Shown: positions 31,109 to 41,848 of the stretch, one piece after another | Position numbering within the stretch: position 1 is the stretch's first letter | Layout: each line of letters opens with the position of its first letter | Source: an uncultured Gelidibacter sp. | GTDB taxonomy: Bacteria; Bacteroidota; Bacteroidia; Flavobacteriales; Flavobacteriaceae | Reading direction: 5' to 3' | Assembly: GCF_947500795.1 (NCBI RefSeq) | Contig: NZ_CANMTE010000004.1 | Coordinates: 248,001-312,000 of the forward strand | Length of the DNA: 64,000 bases | Notes under the pieces: model-generated | Database searches by the model: none | What the model saw: the letters and a program-made list of their open reading frames with translations, nothing else | What the model was told of the DNA's origin: nothing | Made by a program: the position numbers and the translations under genes

Positions 31109-31702
31109 TTAGACTAAAATCTTAATATTGGCATAAGAATTCTCCATCGCATTTTTAATTTGATTTGGATTGAGCCATTCTACTTTTGTAATTCCTTCAT
31201 CTTCCTGCGGCTCCAAACACCCATTATAGTTGGTTTTCATTTCAAACCAATAAGTGATTTTTAATTGGTGTCTGCCATTACGCTTAAAAATATGATAGGT
31301 TGTTTCTAAAGGTGCCACTATTTTTAATCCGTTCACTTTAGTTTCTTCCTCAACCTCACGCAAAGCCGTTTCTTCAATACTCTCCTTCCCTTCTATCTTA
31401 CCTTTAGGCAAATCCCACTTATCATTTCTATAAATAAAAAGTACCTCACCTTTCTCATTAAAAACTTTACCCCCGCCAGCAATCACGTTAGGTAATAATT
31501 TAAGAAATGATTTTAAAAGTTTATCTTCGCTTTTGCCAATTAATCGGACGCCTTCTAAATCTGTAGTATTGAGTTCTTTTATGACTTTGCCTATATTCAC
31601 GGTACTCAAAAGATAGTTTTTGAAATTCTTTTCTTTCTTAACTTTTGTGGTTAGAAAAATAGGCTTGTCGTTAACAAATACTTTATACATCTTTTCTTTC
31701 AT
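31109..31702 (-). CDS. NUDIX hydrolase
   Basis: Nudix box GKIEGKESIEETALREVEEETKV. Confidence 0.92.
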   Translation of the reverse strand: MKEKMYKVFVNDKPIFLTTKVKKEKNFKNYLLSTVNIGKVIKELNTTDLEGVRLIGKSEDKLLKSFLKLLPNVIAGGGKVFNEKGEVLFIYRNDKWDLPKGKIEGKESIEETALREVEEETKVNGLKIVAPLETTYHIFKRNGRHQLKITYWFEMKTNYNGCLEPQEDEGITKVEWLNPNQIKNAMENSYANIKILV

Positions 31703-31803
31703 GAAGATATTGAATGTGTAAAAATATAATTTTTTGATTGACAGGCGTCTTTTTGAAAATAATTTTTCAGTGATTTTTTGAATTCAAAATCTATAAAATT
31801 GTT

Positions 31804-31811
31804 TAATTTTG
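31804..31811 (+). promoter_or_regulatory. Putative -7 box TAATTTTG, 4 nt from pyrE ATG
   Basis: TAATTTTG-CATC-ATG; TTTG about 22 nt upstream. Confidence 0.5.
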
Positions 31812-31815
31812 CATC

Positions 31816-32460
31816 ATGATTTTCAATAAACAAACCGCTAAAAAAACCGCTGAGCTGCTATTGCAGATTCACGCGATAAAACTTCAACCAAGTCAACCAT
31901 TTACATGGGCTTCTGGTTGGAAATCCCCAATATACTGTGACAATCGCATCGTGCTCTCTTATCCGCCAATTCGCAATTACGTGCGCGAGACTATGGCAAA
32001 ACACATTGAGCAACACTACGGCAAACCAGACGTCATTGCTGGGGTAGCCACTGGTGCCATTGGTATTGGCGTATTGGTAGCTGAATATTTAGGATTGCCA
32101 TTTGTTTACGTCAGACCGGAAGCTAAAGGACACGGACGTCAAAACCAAATTGAAGGCCATGTTGAAAAAGGTCAGAACGTTGTTGTTGTAGAAGATTTGA
32201 TCAGCACAGGAAAAAGCAGTCTAAATGCCGTTAAAGCACTAGAAGAAGCTGGTGTTAACGTAAAAGGTATGATTGCTATTTTCTCTTACGGATTTGAACT
32301 ATCTGTCAACAATTTCAAGGAAGCAGACGTGACGTTGCATACCCTAAGTAATTACGAGTGTCTTTTGGAACAAGCTTTAGACACTAAATACATTACCACT
32401 AAAGAACAAGAAGTTTTAGCAGCTTGGAATGCCAACCCAAGTGAATGGAACGCTATTTGA
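31816..32460 (+). CDS. pyrE: Orotate phosphoribosyltransferase
   Basis: FTWASGWKSPIYCDNR; VAGVATGAIGIG; VVVVEDLISTGKSSLNAV. Confidence 0.96.
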   Translation: MIFNKQTAKKTAELLLQIHAIKLQPSQPFTWASGWKSPIYCDNRIVLSYPPIRNYVRETMAKHIEQHYGKPDVIAGVATGAIGIGVLVAEYLGLPFVYVRPEAKGHGRQNQIEGHVEKGQNVVVVEDLISTGKSSLNAVKALEEAGVNVKGMIAIFSYGFELSVNNFKEADVTLHTLSNYECLLEQALDTKYITTKEQEVLAAWNANPSEWNAI

Positions 32461-32540
32461 TTTAGTAACCGGTAAAAACAGTGGGCTGACTTTAAAATGA
32501 TGCCGACTACATATTAATCATACAAAAACAACACACTATA

Positions 32541-32936
32541 ATGAATTTAGAATCACCTAAAGTAACCGTTGAAAAAAATCCGCAAGAAGTTTTCGATTTC
32601 TTATCAGACGTCAAAAATTTCGAGCAATTAATGCCTGATAACATCAGTAAATTTGAAGTTTTGGGTGATGATAAGTTTTTATTTGCATTGAAAGGAATGC
32701 CAGAAATCGTATTGAAGAAAAAAGAAACTGTTGCCCCTAACAAAATCATCCTTGGAGCAGCTGGCGGAAAATTAGATTTTTCATTAACTGGCGATATTCA
32801 AGAAACAGGAACCAATCAAAGTGAAGTGAAGTTGACTTTTGAAGGCGAATTCAATGCTATGATGGCGATGATGATTAAAGGCCCTATCTCAAAGTTTATT
32901 GAAACTTTGGTCAACAATATGCCAAAAGCAATTTAA
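32541..32936 (+). CDS. SRPBCC family protein
   Basis: VEKNPQEVFDFLSDVKNFEQLMPDNISKFE... Confidence 0.75.
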   Translation: MNLESPKVTVEKNPQEVFDFLSDVKNFEQLMPDNISKFEVLGDDKFLFALKGMPEIVLKKKETVAPNKIILGAAGGKLDFSLTGDIQETGTNQSEVKLTFEGEFNAMMAMMIKGPISKFIETLVNNMPKAI

Positions 32937-33670
32937 TACATTAGGGTCACTTCTTTAAAATCAAAACTTTTAATGATATTGTCCTCTACTCTAACTAAGA
33001 GCTGACCAATATCTGAGACACCTACAATATATCCAGCAAACAGCGAACCTTCAGCATTTTTAAATGTTGAAGGTTTGTTTTTTCTGAATAGATGGGATTC
33101 ATATTTTGATTTCAATAATTTGAACTGTCTATTCTGCAAATAGTTGAAGTGAATTTCAATCTGCTTAAGCACCGTATTCAATACTTCCTCCAGATTATGA
33201 ACGTGACCGGATAGCAACAATAAGGATGACGCCGAAGGTAAATCATTAAAATCAGTCTGATTCACATTCAAACCAATCCCAATTACCGAGCCCGAAATCA
33301 CATTGAGTTTAATGACATTCTCAATTAAAATACCCGCAATCTTTTTATTGTCTGACAAAATGTCGTTAGGCCATTTTACTTTTACATCCGTTAATCCTAA
33401 GCTATTTAGGGCTTCGTGTACTGCCAAAGACACCGCCATACTGATGTAGAAATGCTGCGAAACTTCAACAAAGGAAACATCTTTAAACACGCTAAAGGTT
33501 AGGTTCTTAGCCTCTTGAGAGCTCCAAACCGTACCCATTTGACCTCTACCATTTGTTTGAAATTTAGCAACAACGGCCAACCCATCTTCCGCATTCCCCG
33601 CCACACTTAGCTTCTTTAAGTAAGTGTTGGTTGAATCAATGGCATCAAGTTTGATAATACGCATGTGCAA
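32933..33670 (-). CDS. birA: Biotin--[acetyl-CoA-carboxylase] ligase
   Basis: LDAIDSTNTYLKKL; FQTNGRGQMGTVWSS; VKWPNDILSDNKKIAGILIE; GIGLNVNQ. Confidence 0.93.
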   Translation of the reverse strand: MHMRIIKLDAIDSTNTYLKKLSVAGNAEDGLAVVAKFQTNGRGQMGTVWSSQEAKNLTFSVFKDVSFVEVSQHFYISMAVSLAVHEALNSLGLTDVKVKWPNDILSDNKKIAGILIENVIKLNVISGSVIGIGLNVNQTDFNDLPSASSLLLLSGHVHNLEEVLNTVLKQIEIHFNYLQNRQFKLLKSKYESHLFRKNKPSTFKNAEGSLFAGYIVGVSDIGQLLVRVEDNIIKSFDFKEVTLMY

Positions 33671-33731
33671 GCTTTGAATAATTTATAAATTTCTTATGAG
33701 ATTTTAAGGCGTAAAACAACTAAAATTATAA

Positions 33732-33739
33732 TAACTTTG
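33732..33739 (+). promoter_or_regulatory. Putative -7 box TAACTTTG upstream of rsfS
   Basis: TAnnTTTG match 20 nt from ATG. Confidence 0.5.
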
Positions 33740-33759
33740 CACAAATTTAATTTAAATTA

Positions 33760-34131
33760 ATGGCCAAAGAAAATAATAACTCAGATGAACTGATTACCAC
33801 TATCATAGCTGGTATTGAAGACGTCAAAGGAAAAGAAATAAAAATTCTCGATTTAAGAGAGATTGAAAACACGGTTTGTGATTATTTCATCATTTGTGAA
33901 GGAAACTCAAACACACAAGTTAACGCCATTGTTAATGCCGTCCAAAAGAAAGTAAGCAAAACACTTAAAGATCACCCTTGGCATGTAGAAGGAAGTGAAA
34001 ATGCAGAGTGGGTTCTAATAGATTATGTCAATGTGGTAGTGCATGTTTTCCAAAAGCATATTCGCCAATATTACGATATTGAAAGCCTTTGGGGTGACGC
34101 TAAAACAACCGTTATAGAAACTAGTTACTAA
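33760..34131 (+). CDS. rsfS: Ribosome silencing factor RsfS
   Basis: DYFIICEGNSNTQVNAI...WHVEGSENAEWVLIDYVNVVVHVFQKHIRQYYDIESLWGDA. Confidence 0.95.
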   Translation: MAKENNNSDELITTIIAGIEDVKGKEIKILDLREIENTVCDYFIICEGNSNTQVNAIVNAVQKKVSKTLKDHPWHVEGSENAEWVLIDYVNVVVHVFQKHIRQYYDIESLWGDAKTTVIETSY

Positions 34132-34141
34132 AAAAAGATTA

Positions 34142-36160
34142 ATGTCAAAAGAAAATAAGAATTTAAACAAAAAACCAAAGTTAAGTCCGTATTGGATTTA
34201 TGGTTTGGTGATAGCTGCTTTTTTTGCAGTTCAAATATTCTCGGGTGGTTTTGGTGGACAAGATGCCAAAAGCACTACTCCTTCTCAGTTTTTTGATTAT
34301 TTAAAAAAGGGCGATGTCGCCAAAGTTGAAATAGTCAACAATAGAGAAGCTAAGGTTTATTTGACTGATGAAGCTTTAAAATCAGATACTCATAAAGGCA
34401 CCAAACCTAATAACATCCTTCCTTCTGTTACGCCTAGTCCAAACTACAGGTTTGAATTTGGTGATTTAGCACTTTTTCAAGAGGAAATCAGATCTACTAT
34501 TAACGAAAACAACCTCACCAACACTGAAGTCACTTTTGAGACTGAGCATAATGTTTGGGGAGATTTCCTAATCGGTCTGTTACCGTTTGTACTTATTATT
34601 GGTGTTTGGATTTTTATAATGAGACGTATGTCTTCTGGCGGCGGTGGCGGCGCAGGTGGGCAACTCTTTAACATCGGGAAATCGAAAGCAAAGCTATTTG
34701 ATGAAAACACTGATGTTAAGACGTCTTTTAAAGATGTTGCAGGGTTAGAAGGTGCTAAAGAAGAAGTACAAGAGATTGTAGATTTTTTGAAAACACCAGA
34801 AAAATACACCTCTTTAGGTGGTAAAATACCAAAAGGCGCATTATTGGTAGGACCTCCAGGAACAGGTAAAACCTTATTGGCAAAAGCAGTAGCCGGAGAA
34901 GCTAAAGTACCGTTCTTCTCATTATCAGGTTCTGATTTTGTGGAAATGTTTGTGGGTGTAGGAGCATCTCGAGTTAGAGATTTATTTAAGCAGGCTAAGG
35001 AAAAATCGCCATCAATTATTTTTATTGATGAGATTGACGCTATTGGTCGTGCCAGAGGTAAAAATGCGATGTCAGGTTCTAATGATGAGCGTGAAAATAC
35101 ATTGAATCAGCTATTGACTGAAATGGATGGTTTTGGAACCAACACTAACGTTATTGTTATTGCTGCAACCAATAGAGCTGATATTTTAGATAAAGCCCTT
35201 ATGCGTGCTGGTCGTTTTGACAGACAGATTTTTGTTGACCTTCCGGACATCGTAGAACGTAAAGAAATTTTTGAAGTCCATTTAAGACCAATTAAAAAAG
35301 CTGAAGATTTAGATATCGATTTCCTTGCAAGACAAACTCCAGGATTCTCTGGAGCAGATATAGCAAACGTTTGTAACGAGGCAGCATTAATTGCTGCACG
35401 TAAAGGTAAAAAGGCTGTAAACAAGCAAGATTTCTTAGATGCTGTTGATAGAATTATTGGCGGTCTTGAGAAAAAGAATAAAATCATCACTGTTGATGAA
35501 AAACGTGCTGTTGCTTTTCACGAGGCAGGACACGCAACTATCAGCTGGATGCTGGAACATGCAGCACCTTTGGTAAAAGTAACAATTGTACCGCGTGGAA
35601 GATCGCTAGGTGCCGCTTGGTACTTACCTGAAGAGCGTCTGATTGTAAGAACAGAGCAAATGCTTGATGAAATGTGTGCTGCCCTTGGTGGTCGTGCCGC
35701 AGAAAAAGTAATCTTTGATAAAATTTCAACTGGTGCACTGAGCGACTTGGAAAAAGTTACCAAACAAGCACGTGCTATGGTTACTGTTTACGGTTTGAGT
35801 GAAAAAGTAGGAAACTTAACCTACTACGATTCTTCAGGACAATCTGAATATGGATTTACTAAACCTTACAGTGAGCAAACTGCAGAATTGATTGATAAGG
35901 AAATTTCTGAAATCATCGAAGAACAATACGCTCGCGCTATTAGAATCCTTGAAGAGAATAAAGATAAATTGACTGAGTTAGCTGAAGAGCTACTTGAAAA
36001 AGAAGTCATTTTCAAAGATAATTTAGAACGCATTTTCGGGAAACGTCCTTTTGAAAAAGATGTTTTAGAGCGTGAAAGAATCGAAAAGGAAGCAACAACT
36101 GCCGCTGAAGAAATTAAAGTTCCTGCAGAAGACGTCAAAAATGACGAAGCTTTAGATTAA
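34142..36160 (+). CDS. ftsH: ATP-dependent zinc metalloprotease FtsH
   Basis: [45 protein letters not shown]. Confidence 0.97.
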   Translation: MSKENKNLNKKPKLSPYWIYGLVIAAFFAVQIFSGGFGGQDAKSTTPSQFFDYLKKGDVAKVEIVNNREAKVYLTDEALKSDTHKGTKPNNILPSVTPSPNYRFEFGDLALFQEEIRSTINENNLTNTEVTFETEHNVWGDFLIGLLPFVLIIGVWIFIMRRMSSGGGGGAGGQLFNIGKSKAKLFDENTDVKTSFKDVAGLEGAKEEVQEIVDFLKTPEKYTSLGGKIPKGALLVGPPGTGKTLLAKAVAGEAKVPFFSLSGSDFVEMFVGVGASRVRDLFKQAKEKSPSIIFIDEIDAIGRARGKNAMSGSNDERENTLNQLLTEMDGFGTNTNVIVIAATNRADILDKALMRAGRFDRQIFVDLPDIVERKEIFEVHLRPIKKAEDLDIDFLARQTPGFSGADIANVCNEAALIAARKGKKAVNKQDFLDAVDRIIGGLEKKNKIITVDEKRAVAFHEAGHATISWMLEHAAPLVKVTIVPRGRSLGAAWYLPEERLIVRTEQMLDEMCAALGGRAAEKVIFDKISTGALSDLEKVTKQARAMVTVYGLSEKVGNLTYYDSSGQSEYGFTKPYSEQTAELIDKEISEIIEEQYARAIRILEENKDKLTELAEELLEKEVIFKDNLERIFGKRPFEKDVLERERIEKEATTAAEEIKVPAEDVKNDEALD

Positions 36161-36182
36161 AGACATTATTTCATATTCATAT

Positions 36183-36222
36183 AAAAAACTTAAATTAATC
36201 AGTTGTTAATTTAAGTTTTTTT
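36183..36222 (+). terminator. Intrinsic terminator of rsfS-ftsH
   Basis: AAAAAACTTAAATTAA TCAGTTG TTAATTTAAGTTTTTTT. Confidence 0.8.
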
Positions 36223-36280
36223 ATATTTGGAGTAACCATTATTAAAACTAGGATAACAACTAGGTTAATAGCACCACTAC

Positions 36281-36886
36281 ATGAGTCTATTTCGTAAAAT
36301 TTTCGGCTTAAAAAATACGCCAGAAGATAACATAAAAAGCGAAGAGAGAGGCAAATATATGCCTGAAATCAAGCTACCTATAGACGAGAAATTTACTATA
36401 AATTTTAAGGCCAACGGTGGAAAGTTTCTGTATTGCGAAAATATGGAAGAAATCTACAAATCCTTAAAGAACATTCTTCAAGAAAATAACTGGGAAGATA
36501 AAAAAGTATTTTTGCTCGATTCAAGACTAAAAGAACTTTTTAAGGACTTTGAACTTAAGGATTCTAAACAACCATCAGAATGTGAATATTTCCTTTCTAC
36601 CTGCGAATATTTAATTGCAGATGATGGTTCTCTTCTAATCTCTTCAAATCAGATCGCTGAAAAAAAATTAAGAGATCTACCTCCAAATTTTGTGATCTAC
36701 GCGACCACGAGCCAATTTGTTGAGAATATTGGTGAAGGTTTACGAGGCATCAAAAACAATAACAAAGACAGAATCCCAACAAATATTACCACCATCAAAC
36801 ATTTCAAGACTTTAGAAGATAAAGACTTTCTTACTTATGGAAGTAGCTCAAAAAACCTATATTTGCTGCTACTTGAAGATTTATAA
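36281..36886 (+). CDS. LUD domain protein (LutC/YkgG-like)
   Basis: CEYFLSTCEYLIADDGSLLISSNQIAEKKLRDLPPNFVIYATTSQ. Confidence 0.7.
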   Translation: MSLFRKIFGLKNTPEDNIKSEERGKYMPEIKLPIDEKFTINFKANGGKFLYCENMEEIYKSLKNILQENNWEDKKVFLLDSRLKELFKDFELKDSKQPSECEYFLSTCEYLIADDGSLLISSNQIAEKKLRDLPPNFVIYATTSQFVENIGEGLRGIKNNNKDRIPTNITTIKHFKTLEDKDFLTYGSSSKNLYLLLLEDL

Positions 36887-36966
36887 TGAAATTTTTTACT
36901 TTATTCCATGTTCAGAAGTCTATTTCAAATACGTCATCTGTCAATAAAACATTTTAATACTCACAG

Positions 36967-37788
36967 ATGAAGGAACTTAGTACAAGAGCCATTTCTGGCG
37001 CTATCTATATCTCATTGCTCATATTATCCATTTATTGGCAATATGTATTGGTGGTTCTCTTTTTTGTCTTTGGACTCATTTGCATGGCCGAGTTTAAAAA
37101 ACTCATCCAACTAGAGAGTAAAGCTCCATATATTGTTTTCACCATCATGTATCTCGGATTTAGCGTTTGGTGCCTAATCCCTGAAACCGACGCTGGTTTT
37201 AATGAAGCCATTCAAATTCTTCAGGTTATTACCATATTTGTTCAACTGTTCTTGATTAAAGATTTATTTTCAGAAAAAACAATACCATTATTTGAATCCA
37301 AACGTTTTATACTCACGACCTTCTATCTTACAAGTGCATTCATATTTTTGATCATGATTGCTAACAATGGTAAGGAGTTTACACCATTGTTACTACTTGG
37401 TTCCTTTGTACTTATTTGGGTGAATGACACTGGTGCGTATATTGTAGGTAAGAATTTTGGAAAGCAAAAGTTGTTTCCGAGCGTATCACCAAAGAAAACA
37501 TTTGAAGGCTTTTTAGGCGGTTTATTTTTTGCTTGTGTGGCCAGTTATTTTATTGCGCGACTTACAGGTGAATTAGATTTCACAAATTGGTTAATATTGG
37601 CTATCATTGCTAGCGTTTTTGGAACTTTAGGCGACTTGATTGAGTCTAAGTTTAAAAGACAAGCCGGTGTAAAAGACAGTGGCGTGATCATGCCTGGGCA
37701 TGGCGGTTTGTTAGATCGGTTAGATAGTATTATTTTTGCAGCACCATTTCTATATTTATTCTTAAGATTATTCCCATATGTTTCATAA
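36967..37788 (+). CDS. cdsA: Phosphatidate cytidylyltransferase
   Basis: VNDTGAYIVGKNFGKQKLFPSVSPKKTFEGFLGG; GDLIESKFKRQAGVKDSGVIMPGHGGLLDRLDSI. Confidence 0.95.
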   Translation: MKELSTRAISGAIYISLLILSIYWQYVLVVLFFVFGLICMAEFKKLIQLESKAPYIVFTIMYLGFSVWCLIPETDAGFNEAIQILQVITIFVQLFLIKDLFSEKTIPLFESKRFILTTFYLTSAFIFLIMIANNGKEFTPLLLLGSFVLIWVNDTGAYIVGKNFGKQKLFPSVSPKKTFEGFLGGLFFACVASYFIARLTGELDFTNWLILAIIASVFGTLGDLIESKFKRQAGVKDSGVIMPGHGGLLDRLDSIIFAAPFLYLFLRLFPYVS

Positions 37789-38431
37789 AGAAGGCCATAA
37801 AATAGTCATGATTTCTATTGCACTTGTTGTTATAGCCATTATGAGCATAGATTATTTTGTTACGTTATCTTGGTTAAGAACCACCCTAATGTTGGTAGTG
37901 ATAGCGTTTTTTATCATTATTCTTCAGTTTTTTAGAAACCCGAAGCGTATTGGGACACTCCATGACCATCATGCCTTATCACCAGTAGATGGAAAAGTAG
38001 TTGTAATTGAAGAGGTTTTTGAGAAAGAATTTTTTAAAGACAAACGTATTCAGGTGTCTGTATTCATGTCGCCAATAAACGTCCATGTAACGCGTTATCC
38101 TATTGGAGGCAAAGTAGTGTATAGCAAATACCACCCTGGAAAATATTTAGTGGCATGGCATCCAAAAGCAAGTGAAGAAAATGAACGTACTACTGTTGTA
38201 GTAGAAAACACCTTCTTTGGCCAAGTGTTATACCGTCAAATTGCTGGCGCGCTGGCAAAACGTATTGTCAATTATGCACAAGTAGATGCTGATGTAAAAC
38301 AAGGAGCGGATTCTGGGTTTATAAAATTCGGATCGCGTGTGGATTTGTTTTTACCGCTAGATGCCGATATAAAAGTAGCACTTAATCAAAAAGTAAAAGG
38401 TGGTATTAGTGTGATTGCCGAAACAAAATGA
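37778..38431 (+). CDS. psd: Phosphatidylserine decarboxylase family protein
   Basis: FFRNPKR; LSPVDGKVVVIEEV; SVFMSPINVHVTRYPIGGKV; C-terminal GSRVDLFLP. Confidence 0.92.
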   Translation: MFHKEGHKIVMISIALVVIAIMSIDYFVTLSWLRTTLMLVVIAFFIIILQFFRNPKRIGTLHDHHALSPVDGKVVVIEEVFEKEFFKDKRIQVSVFMSPINVHVTRYPIGGKVVYSKYHPGKYLVAWHPKASEENERTTVVVENTFFGQVLYRQIAGALAKRIVNYAQVDADVKQGADSGFIKFGSRVDLFLPLDADIKVALNQKVKGGISVIAETK

Positions 38432-38694
38432 ATTCCGAAAAATTAGATATTGAATTTCGTGACGCCGTAGAACGCATAAACAGTTATACAGGCGCATTCC
38501 CTGCTGATTTGTTATTAAGGCTTTACGCGTATTACAAGAAGGCTACAAACGATTATTCTAGCCCTAGTGGTAAGAAACCGATCATTAATGCATTTAAGAC
38601 CAATGCCCTTTTTCAGATAAAAAGTGTTACTCAAGATGAGGCGAAACGCATTTATATTGATTTGGTCAACAATTACTTTCTCTACGGAAAATAA
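38428..38694 (+). CDS. Acyl-CoA-binding protein
   Basis: ACBP-like: LRLYAYYKKATNDY...NAFKTNALFQIKSVTQDEAKRIYIDLVN; 4-bp overlap with psd. Confidence 0.85.
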   Translation: MNSEKLDIEFRDAVERINSYTGAFPADLLLRLYAYYKKATNDYSSPSGKKPIINAFKTNALFQIKSVTQDEAKRIYIDLVNNYFLYGK

Positions 38695-38835
38695 ATATTT
38701 TTCTGCCTCCCCTTTTTGAATGGTTCCTTTTGAATTTTATCTGGCTTATTTAGTAATTGACTTTTAATTTGTCACATACTTAATCCTTTTTGAACATTCT
38801 AAAAATTGTAAGAAATAGATTAATATATTAGCAGA

Positions 38836-39249
38836 ATGAATAGCAACACAATACTCAAGAAAGATTATATCGCTATACTGATCATAAGCGTACTGTATTT
38901 TTTGATGATTAAAAATGTAGTGCCTGCAACGGTGTATTTGATTATCGCTATTATTGTAAGTCTCTACTTTTTTCCTCTAAAGTTGTTTTTAAAGGATTCC
39001 ACAGTGAGTGTTTCCAAAAAGAAAACTTTTATTGGCGCACTATCCTATTATGTAACCGGTAATATTATTGCACTTTCTGCGCTAGTCTCTTTTCAGGATG
39101 GTCCTGGTTTTATTAATACCGCAATTACAATTTACAGCCTTATAAATTTTGGGTTATTAGTATACTTTTATATGACCGAAAACATAAGCTACAACTTTAT
39201 ATTAACCTGTTGTGTAACGCTGTTGACCGCTGCTGTTTCTGCGATTTAA
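38836..39249 (+). CDS. Hypothetical membrane protein
   Basis: 137 aa, ~4 TM helices. Confidence 0.65.
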   Translation: MNSNTILKKDYIAILIISVLYFLMIKNVVPATVYLIIAIIVSLYFFPLKLFLKDSTVSVSKKKTFIGALSYYVTGNIIALSALVSFQDGPGFINTAITIYSLINFGLLVYFYMTENISYNFILTCCVTLLTAAVSAI

Positions 39250-39268
39250 AATAAAAACGTTTTAAATA

Positions 39269-39310
39269 AAAAACTGGAATAGTAAGTTCACTTTCTATTC
39301 CAGTTTTTTT
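39269..39310. terminator. Bidirectional terminator
   Basis: AAAACTGGAATAG ... CTATTCCAGTTTTTTT between convergent genes. Confidence 0.8.
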
Positions 39311-39329
39311 TATGAATTAATAAGTTGTT

Positions 39330-40244
39330 CTAATCCCTAATCAAAGGCATCGTACTGCAACGTAACAAGCCTTCTTGTTTCGAAATTTCGGCATAAGGCA
39401 CTTCTTCTACCGTAAAACCGTTCTTACGTAACCACGTATTTAAACGCGTAAAATTCTGTTCTGAAATAACCACATCTTCAGAAATGGAGAAGATATTACT
39501 ATTCATATGATACATTTCTTCTCGGGTGATGTGGAATAGATTCTCCTTTCCAAACAAATTGACCAAGTACATATAGTCGCTTTCCTCTCTAAATCCGCTC
39601 TTGTAAATAATGCCTTTATCTTTTCCGACCGGTTGAAAGCAACAATCTAAATGCAGCGCATTATCTCTTGGTTCAATTCTCGATTTCACCAAATCAAATT
39701 CCTTGACTATTTTATGAGGAAATAACTCCTTTATATAATTAACGCCCTGAATATTGGTCCGAGCCGTAATATAATCCTTATAATCGCTGCCTTTATACGT
39801 GCCAATGAAGATATGATCATTCCAAAGCATCACGTCTCCACCTTCTATATGAACTTCTTCTGGCGGACGTACAACTTTTTTAGGATCAATTTGATCGATG
39901 ACATATTGAATCGCATCCAGCTCCTTTTCTCTATCAGGAAGAATGTTGGCTTTAATGAAGATGTCATCTATAACAAAAGCAATATCACGTGCAAAAATTT
40001 GATTGTAGTCCTCAATCTGTTCAGGACGGTAGACTTTTACATCATATTTATCAAAAACTTTGGCCACAGCCTCCATTTCAACAACCATATCCGCTTCAAT
40101 AGGATATGTACCGGCTTTGATATGTTCCAATGATTTTGGATCATAAGCCTCTTCTATTTCAGGTGTTGGACCATTACTAACAGCTGTACCTAAAACCACG
40201 GCCCTTAAGCGTGAGGTTTCATTTTTAACATTCAGTTTGAGCAT
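39330..40244 (-). CDS. Dimethylarginine dimethylaminohydrolase / amidinotransferase family protein
   Basis: FARDIAFVIDDIFIKANI; VHIEGGDVMLWNDHIFIG; LHLDCCFQPVG; C-terminal LLRCSTMPL. Start at MLKLNVKN since the upstream extension overlaps the gltA terminator. Confidence 0.87.
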   Translation of the reverse strand: MLKLNVKNETSRLRAVVLGTAVSNGPTPEIEEAYDPKSLEHIKAGTYPIEADMVVEMEAVAKVFDKYDVKVYRPEQIEDYNQIFARDIAFVIDDIFIKANILPDREKELDAIQYVIDQIDPKKVVRPPEEVHIEGGDVMLWNDHIFIGTYKGSDYKDYITARTNIQGVNYIKELFPHKIVKEFDLVKSRIEPRDNALHLDCCFQPVGKDKGIIYKSGFREESDYMYLVNLFGKENLFHITREEMYHMNSNIFSISEDVVISEQNFTRLNTWLRKNGFTVEEVPYAEISKQEGLLRCSTMPLIRD

Positions 40245-40256
40245 AATCTTAAGTAT

Positions 40257-40291
40257 AAAAAAAAGCTCCATCTATAAGAATGAAGCTTTTT
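40257..40291 (-). terminator. Intrinsic terminator of gltA
   Basis: AAAAGCTCCAT ... ATGAAGCTTTTT. Confidence 0.7.
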
Positions 40292-40308
40292 GCATTAATA
40301 TTTATATT

Positions 40309-41595
40309 TTAACGCTTATCAATCGATTTAAAAGACCTTAAAGTTTCTCCAATATAAATCTGTCTTGGTCTACCTATTGGTTCCTTATTCAATCTCATTT
40401 CACGCCATTGTGCAATCCAACCTGGTAAACGTCCTAATGCAAACATTACTGTAAACATATCCGTTGGAATACCCATAGCTCTGTAGATGATTCCTGAATA
40501 GAAATCTACGTTTGGATATAACTTACGATCTACGAAATAAGGATCTTTTAAAGCTTCTTGCTCTAGGGCTTTTGCAATTTCTAAAATTTTATCTTCAACA
40601 CCTAAATCGTTCAACACTTCATCAGCTGCTTTTTTAATGATTTTAGCTCTAGGATCGAAGTTTTTGTACACACGGTGTCCGAAGCCCATCAAACGGAATG
40701 GATCCTCTCTGTCTTTGGCTTTTGCCATGTATTTATCAGTATCTCCACCATCAGCGTTAATGCCTTCCAACATTTCCAACACAGCTTGGTTAGCACCACC
40801 GTGAAGTGGTCCCCAAAGTGCAGAAATACCTGTAGAAAGTGATGCAAATAATCCAACGTGAGATGAACCTGCTATTCTTACTGTAGATGTAGAACAGTTT
40901 TGCTCATGATCAGCATGAAGGATCAATAATTTATCCAACGCGTTTAATACGATAGGATTCATTTTATACTCTTCATTAGGTTGTTTGAACATCATTTTCA
41001 AAATGTTCTCTACGTAACCTAAATTTTTATCACCATAATCTAATGGTAAACCATTTTTCTTACGGAACGTCCAAGCAACCAATACTGGGAATTTACCTAA
41101 GATTTTAACGATGGCTTTATACATATCCTCTTCAGAATCTACATTCACTGAAGATGGGTTAAACGCTGTCAATGCACTAGTAAGTGAAGCAATAACACCC
41201 ATTGGATGCGCCGACTTAGGAAATGCATCTACTATTTTGCGGATATCTTCGTCAACAACAGATTGCGCTTTAATATCTGCATGGAATTTTTCCAATTGCT
41301 CTTTTGTTGGCAATTCTCCAAAAATCAACAAGAACGCTACCTCAAGAAAATCTGCCTTTTCGGCCAATTCCTCAATAGAGTAACCGCGGTACCTTAAAAT
41401 TCCTTGTTCACCGTCTAAAAATGTAATGGCACTCTGGCAAGAACCTGTATTCTTATAACCTGGGTCCAGTGTAATAACACTATCTGTAGTACTTCTTAAA
41501 CTGCTGATATCAATGGCAACTTCTTTTTCAGTGCCTACAATCAGTGGGAATTCGTATTTTTTACCGTCTATTTCTAACGTAGCTTTGTCTGACAT
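40309..41595 (-). CDS. gltA: Citrate synthase
   Basis: LDPGYKNTGSCQSAITFLDGEQGILRYRGYSIEELA; LHADHEQNCSTSTVR; GFGHRVYKNFDPRA. Confidence 0.96.
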   Translation of the reverse strand: MSDKATLEIDGKKYEFPLIVGTEKEVAIDISSLRSTTDSVITLDPGYKNTGSCQSAITFLDGEQGILRYRGYSIEELAEKADFLEVAFLLIFGELPTKEQLEKFHADIKAQSVVDEDIRKIVDAFPKSAHPMGVIASLTSALTAFNPSSVNVDSEEDMYKAIVKILGKFPVLVAWTFRKKNGLPLDYGDKNLGYVENILKMMFKQPNEEYKMNPIVLNALDKLLILHADHEQNCSTSTVRIAGSSHVGLFASLSTGISALWGPLHGGANQAVLEMLEGINADGGDTDKYMAKAKDREDPFRLMGFGHRVYKNFDPRAKIIKKAADEVLNDLGVEDKILEIAKALEQEALKDPYFVDRKLYPNVDFYSGIIYRAMGIPTDMFTVMFALGRLPGWIAQWREMRLNKEPIGRPRQIYIGETLRSFKSIDKR

Positions 41596-41848
41596 ATGTT
41601 TTTATAAGTTTATTTTGAGTTTGTGTATCTGAAAAGATGTCACGAATTTACAAAATATATCACTATTCTGAAAGCAAGTTAACAAGCATTTTAACAATCC
41701 TAATATTTATAAAATCTATATAGAAACCTTCATAACACACCCGAGATTGAATGGTTTTATTAATTTTACCCTATTCCAAATTAAGGTATAGTACCTCCTC
41801 TTTTGTAGAGGTCAACTAAAAACTCATTTTTACTAATTTGATTATTAC

